A stretch of 19,295 nucleotides of DNA from Candidatus Falkowiibacteriota bacterium (GCA_014728685.1 WJLG01000054.1:1-19295); one strand, 5' to 3'; positions 1-7,534 are shown, counted from the stretch's first letter. Notes: a model not told the origin generated them from the letters alone. Translations and numbers: made by a program.

Positions 1-1374
1 ATCTTTTCAGTCGTTGGTTTTGTCTTGTTCTCCAATATGACGATGTCTTCGGATCAAGCTGATTCGATATTCTACAAAATACCTTTTATCGGACATATAA
101 AACAATTGGTGGAAAGCTCTGACAAAGACCTTAAAGGAGAGGACAATGACCGGATAAATATCCTGCTTTTGGGCATGGGCGGCAAAAAACATCAAGGAGG
201 ATATCTTACTGACACTATCATGCTCGCGAGTTTGAAAGTCTCGGAAAAAAAAGTTTCTTTATTATCAATCCCTAGAGACCTAAGCATTCCGGTGGAAAGC
301 GGTAATTGGACCAAGATCAACAATATCAACGCCTTTGCTGAGTTCAAAGAAGAAGATTCGGGCGGAATAGCCATATCTCAAGCCCTGTCCGATCTCTTGG
401 AAATACCCATAGATTATTATGTTCGAGTGGATTTTCAAGGTTTTGTTAATATAGTGGACGAGTTGGGCGGACTGGAAGTCGAGGTCGAGAACACCCTAAG
501 CGATCCCAGTTATCCGATCATGGGCCAAGAAGATAACCCGGACTACGAAGCCAGGTTCGAACATCTTTATGTTGAAAAAGGAATTCAAGAAATGGACGGC
601 GAGCTGGCTTTGAAATTCGCCCGTTCACGACACGCAGCCGGCATCGAGGGTTCGGACTTTGCCCGAGCCAAAAGACAGCAGAAGATCATCACGGCTGCCA
701 AGGAGAAACTTCTTTCCACCAACTATCTTCTCAAGCCGCAAATACTGACCGGCATCATCGGGGAATTAAAAGAACACTTAAGTACCAATCTGAAGATCTG
801 GGAAATGATAAAGATATGGAAGGACTTCAAAGATGTTGAGAAAGAAAGCATCTCGACGAAAGTCCTGGATAATAGCGCCAACGGTCTTCTCTACAATACC
901 ATCAACGAGCAAGGAGCTTATGTTCTCCTACCCAAGAACGGAGATTTTGAAGAAATAAAATACTTGGTGCACAATATCTTTGAAGACGCTCCGCTGGAGA
1001 AAAAACAAGAGGTCAAAGTTGAAAATTCCACTTTAGAGATCAGGAATGGAACTTGGATAAACGGACTGGCCAGCCGCCAGGCGGTCGATCTGGAAAAATA
1101 CGGCTTTGATGTCATACGTATCGGCAATTCAAGCTTGAAAAATTTTGAAAAATCGATAATATATGATCTCACTTTTGGAGAAAAAATAAATTCTCTCAAA
1201 GTACTTAAAGAAAAAACCGGAGCCAGCGTCTCTTTTGAAGTTCCGGAATGGCTCAAGCAGGACATTGAAAAAGACTTAAACGATGAACAAGCGCCTCAAA
1301 AACCGGACTTCATCCTGATAATCGGACGAGATGCCGATTCTACGCAATCCGGCATGGAAAATCCGGAAAGATAA
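1..1374 (+). CDS. LCP (LytR-CpsA-Psr) family glycopolymer transferase, 5' partial
   Basis: The reading frame is open to the left edge, so the true start lies outside the window. The first in-window residues are hydrophobic (IFSVVGFVLF) and look like the end of an N-terminal membrane anchor. The catalytic LCP domain follows: the INILLLGMGG strand (about nt 154-183), the LTDTIML motif with its Asp (nt 205-225), SIPRDL with the conserved Arg-Asp (nt 265-282), and ALKFARSRH followed by an RAKRQQ segment (nt 607-680). The C-terminal part (about nt 1021-1330, starting LEIRNGTWINGLA) resembles the LytR_C domain. Known family role: membrane-anchored enzymes that move undecaprenyl-linked glycopolymers onto peptidoglycan, acting outside the membrane. 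The last 30 residues are polar with no recognisable domain. The gene ends 30 bp before der. A TTG at 25 could be read as a start, but that would cut the membrane anchor and is unlikely. Confidence 0.9.
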   Translation: MFSVVGFVLFSNMTMSSDQADSIFYKIPFIGHIKQLVESSDKDLKGEDNDRINILLLGMGGKKHQGGYLTDTIMLASLKVSEKKVSLLSIPRDLSIPVESGNWTKINNINAFAEFKEEDSGGIAISQALSDLLEIPIDYYVRVDFQGFVNIVDELGGLEVEVENTLSDPSYPIMGQEDNPDYEARFEHLYVEKGIQEMDGELALKFARSRHAAGIEGSDFARAKRQQKIITAAKEKLLSTNYLLKPQILTGIIGELKEHLSTNLKIWEMIKIWKDFKDVEKESISTKVLDNSANGLLYNTINEQGAYVLLPKNGDFEEIKYLVHNIFEDAPLEKKQEVKVENSTLEIRNGTWINGLASRQAVDLEKYGFDVIRIGNSSLKNFEKSIIYDLTFGEKINSLKVLKEKTGASVSFEVPEWLKQDIEKDLNDEQAPQKPDFILIIGRDADSTQSGMENPER

Positions 1375-1404
1375 GCTCGCTTACATTTCAAAATACATAA
1401 TGAT

Positions 1405-2832
1405 ATGAATGAAAAAAAATTACCATTGGTAGTGGTTTTCGGCAGAACCAATGTCGGCAAATCAACTCTCTTCAATACTCTTACTGAAAAGAAAAAAGCT
1501 CTTGTTTCCAATATAGCCGGCACAACCAGAGACAGCAATGTCGGACAAGTCGAATGGCTGGGGAAAAAATTCGAGATCATTGATACCGGAGGGATCATGG
1601 ATGATATCCAAAATGCCAGCCAAAAAAAATTAAAACAGCTTTTAAAGGATGAAAAAGGCAAAGAAAGCTTGGTCAATTTAAAAGTGCAGAAACAAGCTAT
1701 TTCCTATATTTCCAAAGCTGATCTGATACTTTTTTTGGTAGATTCCAAAACCGGCTTACTGCCGCAGGACAAGGAAATGGCTGAACTTTTAAAGAGGATC
1801 ATACCGGCCAAGGATAGAAAAAAGATTATGCTTACCGCCAATAAGGTTGATGCTCAAAAAATATCCTATGATACGGCCGAATTCAATAAACTGGGGCTGG
1901 GAGAGCCGCAAATGATATCAGCCGCCACTGGAAAAGGCACCGGAGATCTTTTGGATGAGGTCATTAAATACTTGAAAAAGGCCAAAGCCTTTTCCCGCCA
2001 GTCAAAAAAACAAGAAGAAAAGGAAAATATCCCTGTTTGCATATTGGGCAAACCGAATGTGGGCAAATCATCTTTGTTCAACAAATTACTGGGCAGTGAA
2101 AAAGTGATCGTAAGCGATATGCCCCATACCACCAGAGAACCAAATGACATGGAATTATCTTATAAAGATAAGATCATAACTTTTATTGATACTGCCGGTA
2201 TCAGCAAAAAGGGCAAGCAAAGCAAAGGTTTGGAAAAATTCGGCATAGAAATGAGCTTGAAAAGCCTTCGAAGATCGAATATCGCGCTTTTGGTCCTGGA
2301 CATCAGCCAAAATATCACTCATCAAGACGCCAGGCTGGTCGAAGAGATCACCAAGTCCGGAAAAAGCTTGATGATCATAGCCAATAAATGGGATAAGATA
2401 CCGGAAAAAAACACTAAAAAATATAAAGACTATATTTACGGCAAATTGCCTTTTGCCACTTGGGCGCCCATACAATTCGCTTCCGCCCTTACCGGATCCA
2501 AGGTGAGCCAAATAATGGATATGGTCATAATGCTCGATGAGCAAAGGAAGATCGAACTCGGTAATTCCCAGCTTAACAGATTCTTGAACAAAATAGTCAA
2601 AATACATAAGCCGACTAAAGGTAAAGGTATAAAAAAACCGAGAATATACGAACTCTTACAGACCGGAACAAATCCCCCGAAATTCAAAGTCAGGATCGGT
2701 TCCCGCGATAATTTGGACAATTCCTATGTCCGCTTCATTAAAAATCAATTAAGGGAAAAATTCGGTTTCTTGGGCAGCCCGATAAAGATAAACGTGGCCA
2801 ACAATCCCAAGATACACGGAAAAGCCGGATAA
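1405..2832 (+). CDS. der: Ribosome-assembly GTPase Der (EngA), tandem G domains
   Basis: Der is an essential GTPase that assists maturation of the 50S subunit. At 475 residues it is near the usual size and shows the diagnostic layout. G domain 1 has the P-loop GRTNVGKS (13-20), DTGG (60-63) and NKVD (146-149). G domain 2 has the P-loop GKPNVGKS (215-222), DTAG (262-265) and NKWD (327-330). A KH-like C-terminal domain (about 385-475) ends in a basic tail (NPKIHGKAG). Two oddities are visible: a Lys-rich insertion of roughly 20 residues after the first DxxG (about 70-97), and the switch I region of domain 2 reads MPHTTREP where most Der proteins have a GTTRD-type sequence. The ATG at 1405 fits the family N-terminus; no SD is visible. 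The pth gene follows after 5 bp, so the two are probably co-transcribed. Confidence 0.97.
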   Translation: MNEKKLPLVVVFGRTNVGKSTLFNTLTEKKKALVSNIAGTTRDSNVGQVEWLGKKFEIIDTGGIMDDIQNASQKKLKQLLKDEKGKESLVNLKVQKQAISYISKADLILFLVDSKTGLLPQDKEMAELLKRIIPAKDRKKIMLTANKVDAQKISYDTAEFNKLGLGEPQMISAATGKGTGDLLDEVIKYLKKAKAFSRQSKKQEEKENIPVCILGKPNVGKSSLFNKLLGSEKVIVSDMPHTTREPNDMELSYKDKIITFIDTAGISKKGKQSKGLEKFGIEMSLKSLRRSNIALLVLDISQNITHQDARLVEEITKSGKSLMIIANKWDKIPEKNTKKYKDYIYGKLPFATWAPIQFASALTGSKVSQIMDMVIMLDEQRKIELGNSQLNRFLNKIVKIHKPTKGKGIKKPRIYELLQTGTNPPKFKVRIGSRDNLDNSYVRFIKNQLREKFGFLGSPIKINVANNPKIHGKAG

Positions 2833-2837
2833 AAAAT

Positions 2838-3383
2838 ATGAAGATCATTGTCGGCCTGGGAAATCCGGGCGAAAAATATAAAAACACCAAGCACAACGCC
2901 GGTTTTATTTATCTTGATCTTCTGGCTCGTGAAAAAGGCTTGGAATTCGAAGACAACAAAAAGCTCAAGGCTCTTATCGCCAAAGATGGCGATACCATAT
3001 ACATAAAACCGCAAACCTATATGAATGAATCCGGCAGATCCGTGGCGGCTGTTTTGTCTTATTATAAATTGGTACCAAAAAGCCTAGGCATATTCAAAAC
3101 CAAGGATGCCGACCTTTCGGAAATACTGACAGTGGCACACGACGATATAGACCTCCCTTTGGGAAAATATAAACTATCCACTGATTCCAGAAGCGCCGGC
3201 CATCGCGGAGTCGAATCGATAATAAGACATCTCAAAACCAAGAACTTCAAGAGAATAAGGATCGGCATCTATAATGAAGATAAAAAGAGAATACCAATCC
3301 CTAAATTGGTATTGTCAAAATTCGACTCTCAAGAAAAGAAAATACTCGAAGAAACTATCAAAGATATAGCATTAAGCAAATAA
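2838..3383 (+). CDS. pth: Peptidyl-tRNA hydrolase
   Basis: Pth cleaves the ester bond of peptidyl-tRNAs released from stalled ribosomes and recycles the tRNA. At 181 residues it is close to the family norm. Seen in the sequence: IVGLGNPGEKY at the N-terminus, the catalytic His in TKHNAGF (His19, with Asn20), QTYMNESG (59-66, with the substrate-binding Asn), and HDDIDLPLGK (101-110, with the catalytic-dyad Asp). The next motif reads SAGHRGVESI (119-128); in the family this is usually GHNG, with the Asn contacting substrate, so an Arg replaces that Asn here. There is also a loop of about 12-15 extra residues (about 80-95) before the HDD motif. The start is 5 bp after der, with no SD. An intrinsic terminator follows immediately, closing the LCP-der-pth unit. 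Confidence 0.95.
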   Translation: MKIIVGLGNPGEKYKNTKHNAGFIYLDLLAREKGLEFEDNKKLKALIAKDGDTIYIKPQTYMNESGRSVAAVLSYYKLVPKSLGIFKTKDADLSEILTVAHDDIDLPLGKYKLSTDSRSAGHRGVESIIRHLKTKNFKRIRIGIYNEDKKRIPIPKLVLSKFDSQEKKILEETIKDIALSK

Positions 3384-3412
3384 AAACCGCCCTTTTAGGG
3401 GGCGTTTTATTT
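3383..3412 (+). terminator. Rho-independent terminator after pth
   Basis: CGCCC (3388-3392) pairs with GGGCG (3400-3404). Flanking A and T runs extend the stem and the T run follows it. It starts at the pth stop codon, so it should end the upstream operon and also isolate the hairpin array downstream. Confidence 0.85.
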
Positions 3413-3413
3413 G

Positions 3414-3504
3414 ATACAAAATCCTGCGCAAGAAGCTATGGTTTAGGCAAAATCAGGAGGGTAGATTTTAACCTTAGACAAGCTGCTTGTGCAGGATTTT
3501 GTAT
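3414..3504. repeat. Long inverted repeat / hairpin 1 with AGGAGG in the loop
   Basis: Arms 3414-3437 and 3481-3504 are complementary over 24 positions, with one A-G mismatch and one G-T pair. A second stem nests inside: GGTT (3440-3443) with AACC (3470-3473), and AAAATC (3449-3454) with GATTTT (3464-3469). The terminal loop is AGGAGGGTA (3455-3463). It lies directly behind the pth terminator. It could be the folded part of a non-coding RNA, a long dprA leader, or a palindromic intergenic repeat. No protein is encoded here. Confidence 0.8.
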
Positions 3505-3533
3505 ATTATTATCAAATGTCCCTGATAATAATA
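3504..3533. repeat. Short perfect inverted repeat between hairpins 1 and 2
   Basis: TATTATTATCA (3504-3514) is perfectly complementary to TGATAATAATA (3523-3533), giving an 11-bp AT-rich stem with an 8-base loop (AATGTCCC). It sits exactly between the two larger hairpins, so three stems stand nearly end to end. Confidence 0.7.
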
Positions 3534-3537
3534 ATGG

Positions 3538-3619
3538 CCAAATTACTACCTGCTTCTCTCTTTATAAATATACAAGGAGGAATATATTTACAATAGAGGA
3601 AAAGCAAGTAGTAATTTGG
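3538..3619. repeat. Long inverted repeat / hairpin 2 with AAGGAGG in the loop
   Basis: Arms 3538-3555 and 3602-3619 match over 18 positions with a single C-A mismatch. Inside, TAAATATA (3565-3572) pairs perfectly with TATATTTA (3583-3590). The terminal loop CAAGGAGGAA (3573-3582) carries a full SD consensus. The architecture repeats that of hairpin 1: a long outer stem, an inner AT-rich stem and a purine-rich loop. No start codon lies at a usable distance after the AAGGAGG, so it is not an ordinary ribosome binding site. Confidence 0.8.
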
Positions 3620-3720
3620 ACACTATCTTCTATCTGAGCTTTGATAGGACACCTTATCATAATATTTTTTTTAAGTCAATAAGCTTAATTTTTCTTAATA
3701 TTAAGAAAAATAATTTAAGT
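3620..3720 (+). other. Non-coding dprA leader with further short hairpins
   Basis: This AT-rich stretch is formally open in the dprA frame from a TTG at 3616. However, the encoded residues are not DprA-like and the TTG lies inside the right arm of hairpin 2. A 5-bp hairpin (CTATC 3630-3634 with GATAG 3643-3647) and the palindrome at 3688-3711 are the visible structure. I see no convincing sigma-70 promoter here. Confidence 0.5.
3688..3711. promoter_or_regulatory. Perfect 24-bp palindrome just upstream of dprA
   Basis: The two halves (3688-3699 and 3700-3711) are exact reverse complements with no spacer; the centre is TTAATATTAA. It ends 9 bases before the dprA ATG. A perfect dyad this long suggests a dimeric protein binding site or, in RNA, a hairpin that would crowd the start codon. 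The flanks (CTTAA 3684-3688, TTAAG 3715-3719) add a few more possible pairs. Confidence 0.55.
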
Positions 3721-4794
3721 ATGGACGACATCAAATACTTGGTGGCCGTAGATCAATTCTATAAATTCGGTCCTAAAAAAATGGAAAAAATAGCCTGCTT
3801 TTTTCCTTCCTGGAAAGAAGCCTTCATAGCCGGCGCCTCGGATCTAAAAAGGGCCGGCATAGAAGAAGAGTTGATCGATGAATATTTGAAATTCAGGAAA
3901 ACCATCGATCCAGACCTGCTCGTAGATCGCCTGCAAAGACAAAAAATAAACATTGCGGTCAAAGGAGAAACCGGTTATCCGCCCCGGTTGGAAAAAATAT
4001 ACGACCCGCCTTTGGTAATATATTACCGAGGGAATATTGATATCTCTGATCCGCCCTTAGCAGTTGTCGGGGCTAGAAAATACTCCACTTATGGACAGGA
4101 GGTCATTGATACACTAGTAGCTGAACTCGGCCGCCAAGGATTTTCTATAGTGAGCGGACTGGCTATCGGCATAGATTCTTTAGCTCATGAAAAAGCCTTG
4201 GAAACCGGCGCAAAAACCATTGCCGTACTTGGGTCCGGGATAGACAACATCTATCCTGAAAGGAATTTCGGTCTGGCCGAAAGGATAATTTCGGCAGGAG
4301 GAGGCATAATTTCCGAGTTTCCGCTTGATACCCCGGCCTTCAAATATAACTTCCCGCAGAGAAATCGAATAATTTCCGGCTTATCCCTGGGAGTGCTGGT
4401 GGTCGAGGCTCGAGAAAGATCCGGTTCGCTCATTACCGCTGACTTTGCTCTTGAACAAGGAAGAGAGGTCTTTGCAGTTCCGGGAAACATCAATGCCATA
4501 AATTCCCGCGGACCCAACGAATTGATCAGAAAAGGCGCTACTCCGGCCATAAAAGCTTCGGATATTATGGAAACACTGAAGATAGAAATTAGTCATAAAA
4601 AAAACGTCATCGACAATGATCTGAGTGAAAACGAGAAAAAAATAATCGAACAATTGCAGGCCGGGCCGGCCATCATAGATGAATTAGCCTATTTGACAAA
4701 ACTTGACACAAAAACTATAAATAGTACACTAAGTATATTGGAGATAAAAAATATCATAAAAAATACCGGTAATAACCGATACATTATTATATAA
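3721..4794 (+). CDS. dprA: DNA-processing protein DprA (Smf)
   Basis: DprA binds incoming single-stranded DNA and loads RecA during natural transformation. The 357-residue product shows an N-terminal helical SAM/HhH-like region (1-65), a Rossmann DprA domain (about 80-285) and a C-terminal winged helix (about 297-357). Motifs seen: VVGARKYSTYG (115-125), SGLAIGIDSLAHEKAL (145-160), VLGSGIDNIYPERN (169-182), FPQRNRIISGLS (211-222), and the GSLITADFALEQGREVFAVPG segment (235-255). I chose the ATG at 3721 because the family begins near an MDDIKYLVAV-like sequence; the longer frame from TTG 3616 adds 35 non-conserved residues. No SD is visible. It lies between the hairpin array and topA, and its 3' end carries a consensus promoter. 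Its presence fits CPR genomes that keep competence genes; other competence genes are not in the window. Confidence 0.96.
   Translation: MDDIKYLVAVDQFYKFGPKKMEKIACFFPSWKEAFIAGASDLKRAGIEEELIDEYLKFRKTIDPDLLVDRLQRQKINIAVKGETGYPPRLEKIYDPPLVIYYRGNIDISDPPLAVVGARKYSTYGQEVIDTLVAELGRQGFSIVSGLAIGIDSLAHEKALETGAKTIAVLGSGIDNIYPERNFGLAERIISAGGGIISEFPLDTPAFKYNFPQRNRIISGLSLGVLVVEARERSGSLITADFALEQGREVFAVPGNINAINSRGPNELIRKGATPAIKASDIMETLKIEISHKKNVIDNDLSENEKKIIEQLQAGPAIIDELAYLTKLDTKTINSTLSILEIKNIIKNTGNNRYIII
4693..4721 (+). promoter_or_regulatory. Near-consensus sigma-70 promoter inside the dprA 3' end, probably for topA
   Basis: TTGACA (4693-4698, 6/6) is followed by a 17-base spacer and TATAAA (4716-4721, 5/6). 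A second TTGACA at 4704-4709 overlaps the spacer. The predicted start near 4728 leaves a leader of about 118 bases before the topA ATG, including the hairpin at 4799-4833. The assignment is by position and consensus only. Confidence 0.55.
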
Positions 4795-4798
4795 GCTT

Positions 4799-4833
4799 AT
4801 GCAACATATCCTCAACTGCATTATATGTTGCAT
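4799..4833 (+). promoter_or_regulatory. 11-bp hairpin in the dprA-topA gap
   Basis: ATGCAACATAT (4799-4809) pairs perfectly with ATATGTTGCAT (4823-4833) around a 13-base loop. Only four T residues follow, so it is at best a weak dprA terminator. It ends 12 bases before the topA ATG and may instead be a leader structure that affects topA translation. Confidence 0.5.
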
Positions 4834-4845
4834 TTTAAATGTCAA

Positions 4846-7113
4846 ATGGACCTAATAATCGTCGAGTCCCCGACCAAAGCAAAAACGATCAGTAAATTCC
4901 TGGGCAAGGATTATCAAGTCGAATCTTCATTCGGCCATATTCGAGATCTGCCTAAAAGCGAAATGGGTATTGATATTGAGAATAATTTCGCCCCTCATTA
5001 TATCATTCCCGCCAAAAGCCGAAAAGCCGTCAACAAGCTGAAAAAATTAAGCAAGGAAGCGGACAAGGTGATATTGGCTACTGATGAAGACCGGGAAGGA
5101 GAAGCCATTGCTTGGCATTTGGTCAAAGCTTTGGATATCCCGGAAAGCAAAAGAAAAAGGATAGTCTTTCATGAAATAACCAAAAATGCCATCACTGAAG
5201 CCTTAAAAGAACCCCAGGGCCTTGATGAAAAGATGGTGGATGCCCAGCAAGCCAGAAGAGTGCTTGACCGCCTGGTCGGCTATGAGCTCTCCCCTTTTCT
5301 TTGGAAAAAGGTGGCCCGCGGGTTGTCAGCCGGACGCGTACAATCAGTGGCCGTAAGAATGATAGTGGAAAGAGAAAGAGAAATAGAGAAATTCAAGCCT
5401 GAAGAATATTGGGATATATCGGCTGATCTGGAAACTGAGGAGAAAAAAGGATTTTCCGCTCGTCTGAACAAAATAAAAGACAAGACCATCGGCAAGATGG
5501 ATATCAAAAACGAAAAACAGGCTCAAGACATATTGAAATCACTGGAGAAAGCGGCTTATGTGGTCGATAGTATTGAAAAGAAAAAAGGCAAAAAAAATCC
5601 TCCCGGACCTTTCATAACCTCAACTTTGCAGCAAACCGCCAATCGCTGGCTGGGATTTTCCGCCAAACAGACCATGATGATCGCTCAACAGCTTTACGAA
5701 GGTATAGAGATAAAAGGCGAAGACTCTCAAGGTTTGATCACATATATGAGAACCGATTCAATGAATTTATCCCAGAAATTCCTAGATGATGCTCAAGAAT
5801 ATCTAAAAAATAATTTTGATAAAAAATACACTACCGGCAAAGCCAGACGCTTCAAGACCAAAAGCAAAGGCGCTCAAGAAGCCCATGAAGCTATTAGGCC
5901 GACCGAAGTCATGCGCTCACCGGAATCCCTAAAAGGCTCGCTCAATAGCAATCAATTCAAACTCTATAAATTGATCTGGCAAAGAGCTTTAGCCAGCCAA
6001 ATGCCGGAAGCGATAATAGACGCTACCACCATTGATATAAATGCCGAAGGCACGGATTATCAATTCCGAGCCAACGGCCAAATATTGGAATTCGATGGAT
6101 ACCTGAAGGTATATCCGGAAAAAAGCACCGAACTGCAATTGCCGGAAGTGAAAAAAGACGATAAACTGGATCTTAAAGAGATCAAAAAAGAACAGCATTT
6201 CACCAAACCGCCAGCCAGATATTCAGACGCCGGGCTGGTAAAAGAACTGGAAAAACATGGCATTGGCCGACCTTCCACCTATGCTCCGACCATAGCTACC
6301 ATTACAGCTAGAAATTATGTAGAAAGAGATGAAAATAAAAAATTAAAGCCTACGGAGATCGCCATGGTGGTCAATGATCTTTTGACAAAACATTTCTCGG
6401 AAATAGTCGATCTTGATTTTACAGCTGAAATGGAAGATGACCTTGACCTTATTTCCGAAGGCAAGAAAGAATGGCAGCCGATAATAAAAAATTTTTATGA
6501 GCCTTTTCATAAGAATTTGGAAAAGAAACAGAAAGAAGTCAAGAAAGACGACATTATGCCGGTCGAGGAAACAGACGAGGTCTGCGATAAATGCGGAAAG
6601 CCGATGGTCATCAAAACCGGCCGTTATGGAAAATTCTTGGCCTGCTCGGGATTTCCAGAATGCAAAAATGTAAAATCCTTGGATGAGAACGGCCAAGTCG
6701 AAGAAAAGGAAAAAAGCGAGAACCTGGAAAAATTGGAAAAAAAATACGAGGGACAAGTTTGTGAAAAATGCGGTGAAAAAATGGTGATCAAAAACGGACG
6801 CTATGGACCGTTCTTAGCCTGCTCGGGATTTCCTAAGTGTAGAAATATAAAATCCATTGCTGAAAATCACAACAGTTCGACCGGAGTCAAGTGCCCGGTC
6901 TGCGGCAAAGGAGAGATCACAGCAAAAAAAAGTAGGCGCGGCCTATTCTATGCCTGCAATCAATACCCTGATTGCAAAACAGCCTTTTGGGGTAAACCGA
7001 CCGGAGAAAAATGTCCGGACTGCGGATCACTTTTGATAGAAGACAAAAAGGGAGGGGTCAAATGCTCTAAAAAAGGATGTAAGTACAAAAAAGAATCAGA
7101 TAAAAAAGAATAA
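4846..7113 (+). CDS. topA: DNA topoisomerase I (type IA) with four C-terminal zinc ribbons
   Basis: TopA relaxes negative supercoils through a transient 5'-phosphotyrosine link. The 755-residue protein has a TOPRIM domain with the catalytic Glu in LIIVESPTKAKT (Glu7) and the DxDxxxE-type motif TDEDREGE (Asp80, Asp82). The active-site Tyr is in GLITYMRTDS (Tyr300). The type IA core ends near 575. Four zinc-ribbon modules follow, starting CDKCGKPM (from Cys580), CEKCGEKM, CPVCGKGE and CPDCGSLL; the first three carry the usual second pair around the CSGFPxC or CNQYPDC sequence and the last uses C-x4-C. I start at the ATG at 4846, which places MDLIIVESP at the N-terminus as in the family; an ATG-less start at 4825 would sit inside the hairpin. 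It probably has its own promoter inside dprA and ends at a bidirectional terminator. Confidence 0.97.
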   Translation: MDLIIVESPTKAKTISKFLGKDYQVESSFGHIRDLPKSEMGIDIENNFAPHYIIPAKSRKAVNKLKKLSKEADKVILATDEDREGEAIAWHLVKALDIPESKRKRIVFHEITKNAITEALKEPQGLDEKMVDAQQARRVLDRLVGYELSPFLWKKVARGLSAGRVQSVAVRMIVEREREIEKFKPEEYWDISADLETEEKKGFSARLNKIKDKTIGKMDIKNEKQAQDILKSLEKAAYVVDSIEKKKGKKNPPGPFITSTLQQTANRWLGFSAKQTMMIAQQLYEGIEIKGEDSQGLITYMRTDSMNLSQKFLDDAQEYLKNNFDKKYTTGKARRFKTKSKGAQEAHEAIRPTEVMRSPESLKGSLNSNQFKLYKLIWQRALASQMPEAIIDATTIDINAEGTDYQFRANGQILEFDGYLKVYPEKSTELQLPEVKKDDKLDLKEIKKEQHFTKPPARYSDAGLVKELEKHGIGRPSTYAPTIATITARNYVERDENKKLKPTEIAMVVNDLLTKHFSEIVDLDFTAEMEDDLDLISEGKKEWQPIIKNFYEPFHKNLEKKQKEVKKDDIMPVEETDEVCDKCGKPMVIKTGRYGKFLACSGFPECKNVKSLDENGQVEEKEKSENLEKLEKKYEGQVCEKCGEKMVIKNGRYGPFLACSGFPKCRNIKSIAENHNSSTGVKCPVCGKGEITAKKSRRGLFYACNQYPDCKTAFWGKPTGEKCPDCGSLLIEDKKGGVKCSKKGCKYKKESDKKE

Positions 7114-7146
7114 AAAAATATCCGGTTTTAACCGGATATTTTTTTG
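7112..7146. terminator. Bidirectional terminator between convergent topA and the minus-strand operon
   Basis: The stem is ATATCCGG (7118-7125) with CCGGATAT (7132-7139), flanked by an A run on the left and a T run on the right, so it reads as an intrinsic terminator on both strands. It separates the topA stop (7113) from the last minus-strand stop (7156). Confidence 0.9.
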
Positions 7147-7155
7147 ATATTTTAT

Positions 7156-7518
7156 TTACCAGACATCATCTTCTTCCTCTTCCTTTTCTTCCTGCTCCTT
7201 CTTGGATTTTTTCTTATCTTTCTTTTTTCCAAATTTCGGAAAACGGATCTTGCCTTCATTATCTTTCATAAAACCCAATATTCTTTTGACCGCTTCGCCG
7301 ATCACCACCAAATACGAAGCGCTGGAGTGTATCTTATCCTTGATGGCTTCCAAAACATCGTCTACTTTTTGAAAAAGGCTTCTGGCCTCCTTGGTGATCG
7401 CCATGATATTCCTGGCTGACATAATTATATAAAACATCCCCCAGCAAAGAAATAGAGTAAATAAGCCGACAGAGGCGGCCAATACGACCTTTAAAAGATC
7501 AGCGCTTGTTTCCAGCAT
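7156..7518 (-). CDS. Single-span membrane protein with amphipathic region and charged C-terminal tail
   Basis: I do not recognise a named family. The 120-residue product has one membrane helix (about 10-33, VVLAASVGLFTLFLCWGMFY core), an amphipathic or coiled-coil-like stretch (about 38-85), and a tail that is first Lys-rich (KKKDKKKSKK, 98-107) and then acidic (EQEEKEEEEDD). The layout loosely recalls DUF948-type small membrane proteins, but I see no decisive motif. It is the last gene of the minus-strand block, 16 bp after the DUF3566-like gene, which has the same plan of membrane region plus Lys/Glu-rich tail. Reading-frame quality, spacing and the terminator right after it support a real gene. 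Function unknown. Confidence 0.75.
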   Translation of the reverse strand: MLETSADLLKVVLAASVGLFTLFLCWGMFYIIMSARNIMAITKEARSLFQKVDDVLEAIKDKIHSSASYLVVIGEAVKRILGFMKDNEGKIRFPKFGKKKDKKKSKKEQEEKEEEEDDVW

Positions 7519-7534
7519 ATATTTTGATTAAATA

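Noticed and set aside
3516..3596. Small frame of 26 codons starting with ATG inside the hairpin array, ending in a TAG after the AAGGAGG loop
   Set aside because: It has no SD, spans two hairpins and has no recognisable composition; a leader peptide cannot be excluded but nothing supports it.
3414..3619. MITE or insertion-sequence remnant
   Set aside because: Terminal inverted repeats exist, but I find no flanking target duplication and no transposase fragment; nested inner stems fit a folded RNA better. Not fully excluded.
3616..3720. 35-residue N-terminal extension of DprA from a TTG start
   Set aside because: The residues are not DprA-like, and the TTG lies within the right arm of hairpin 2; the ATG at 3721 matches the family start.
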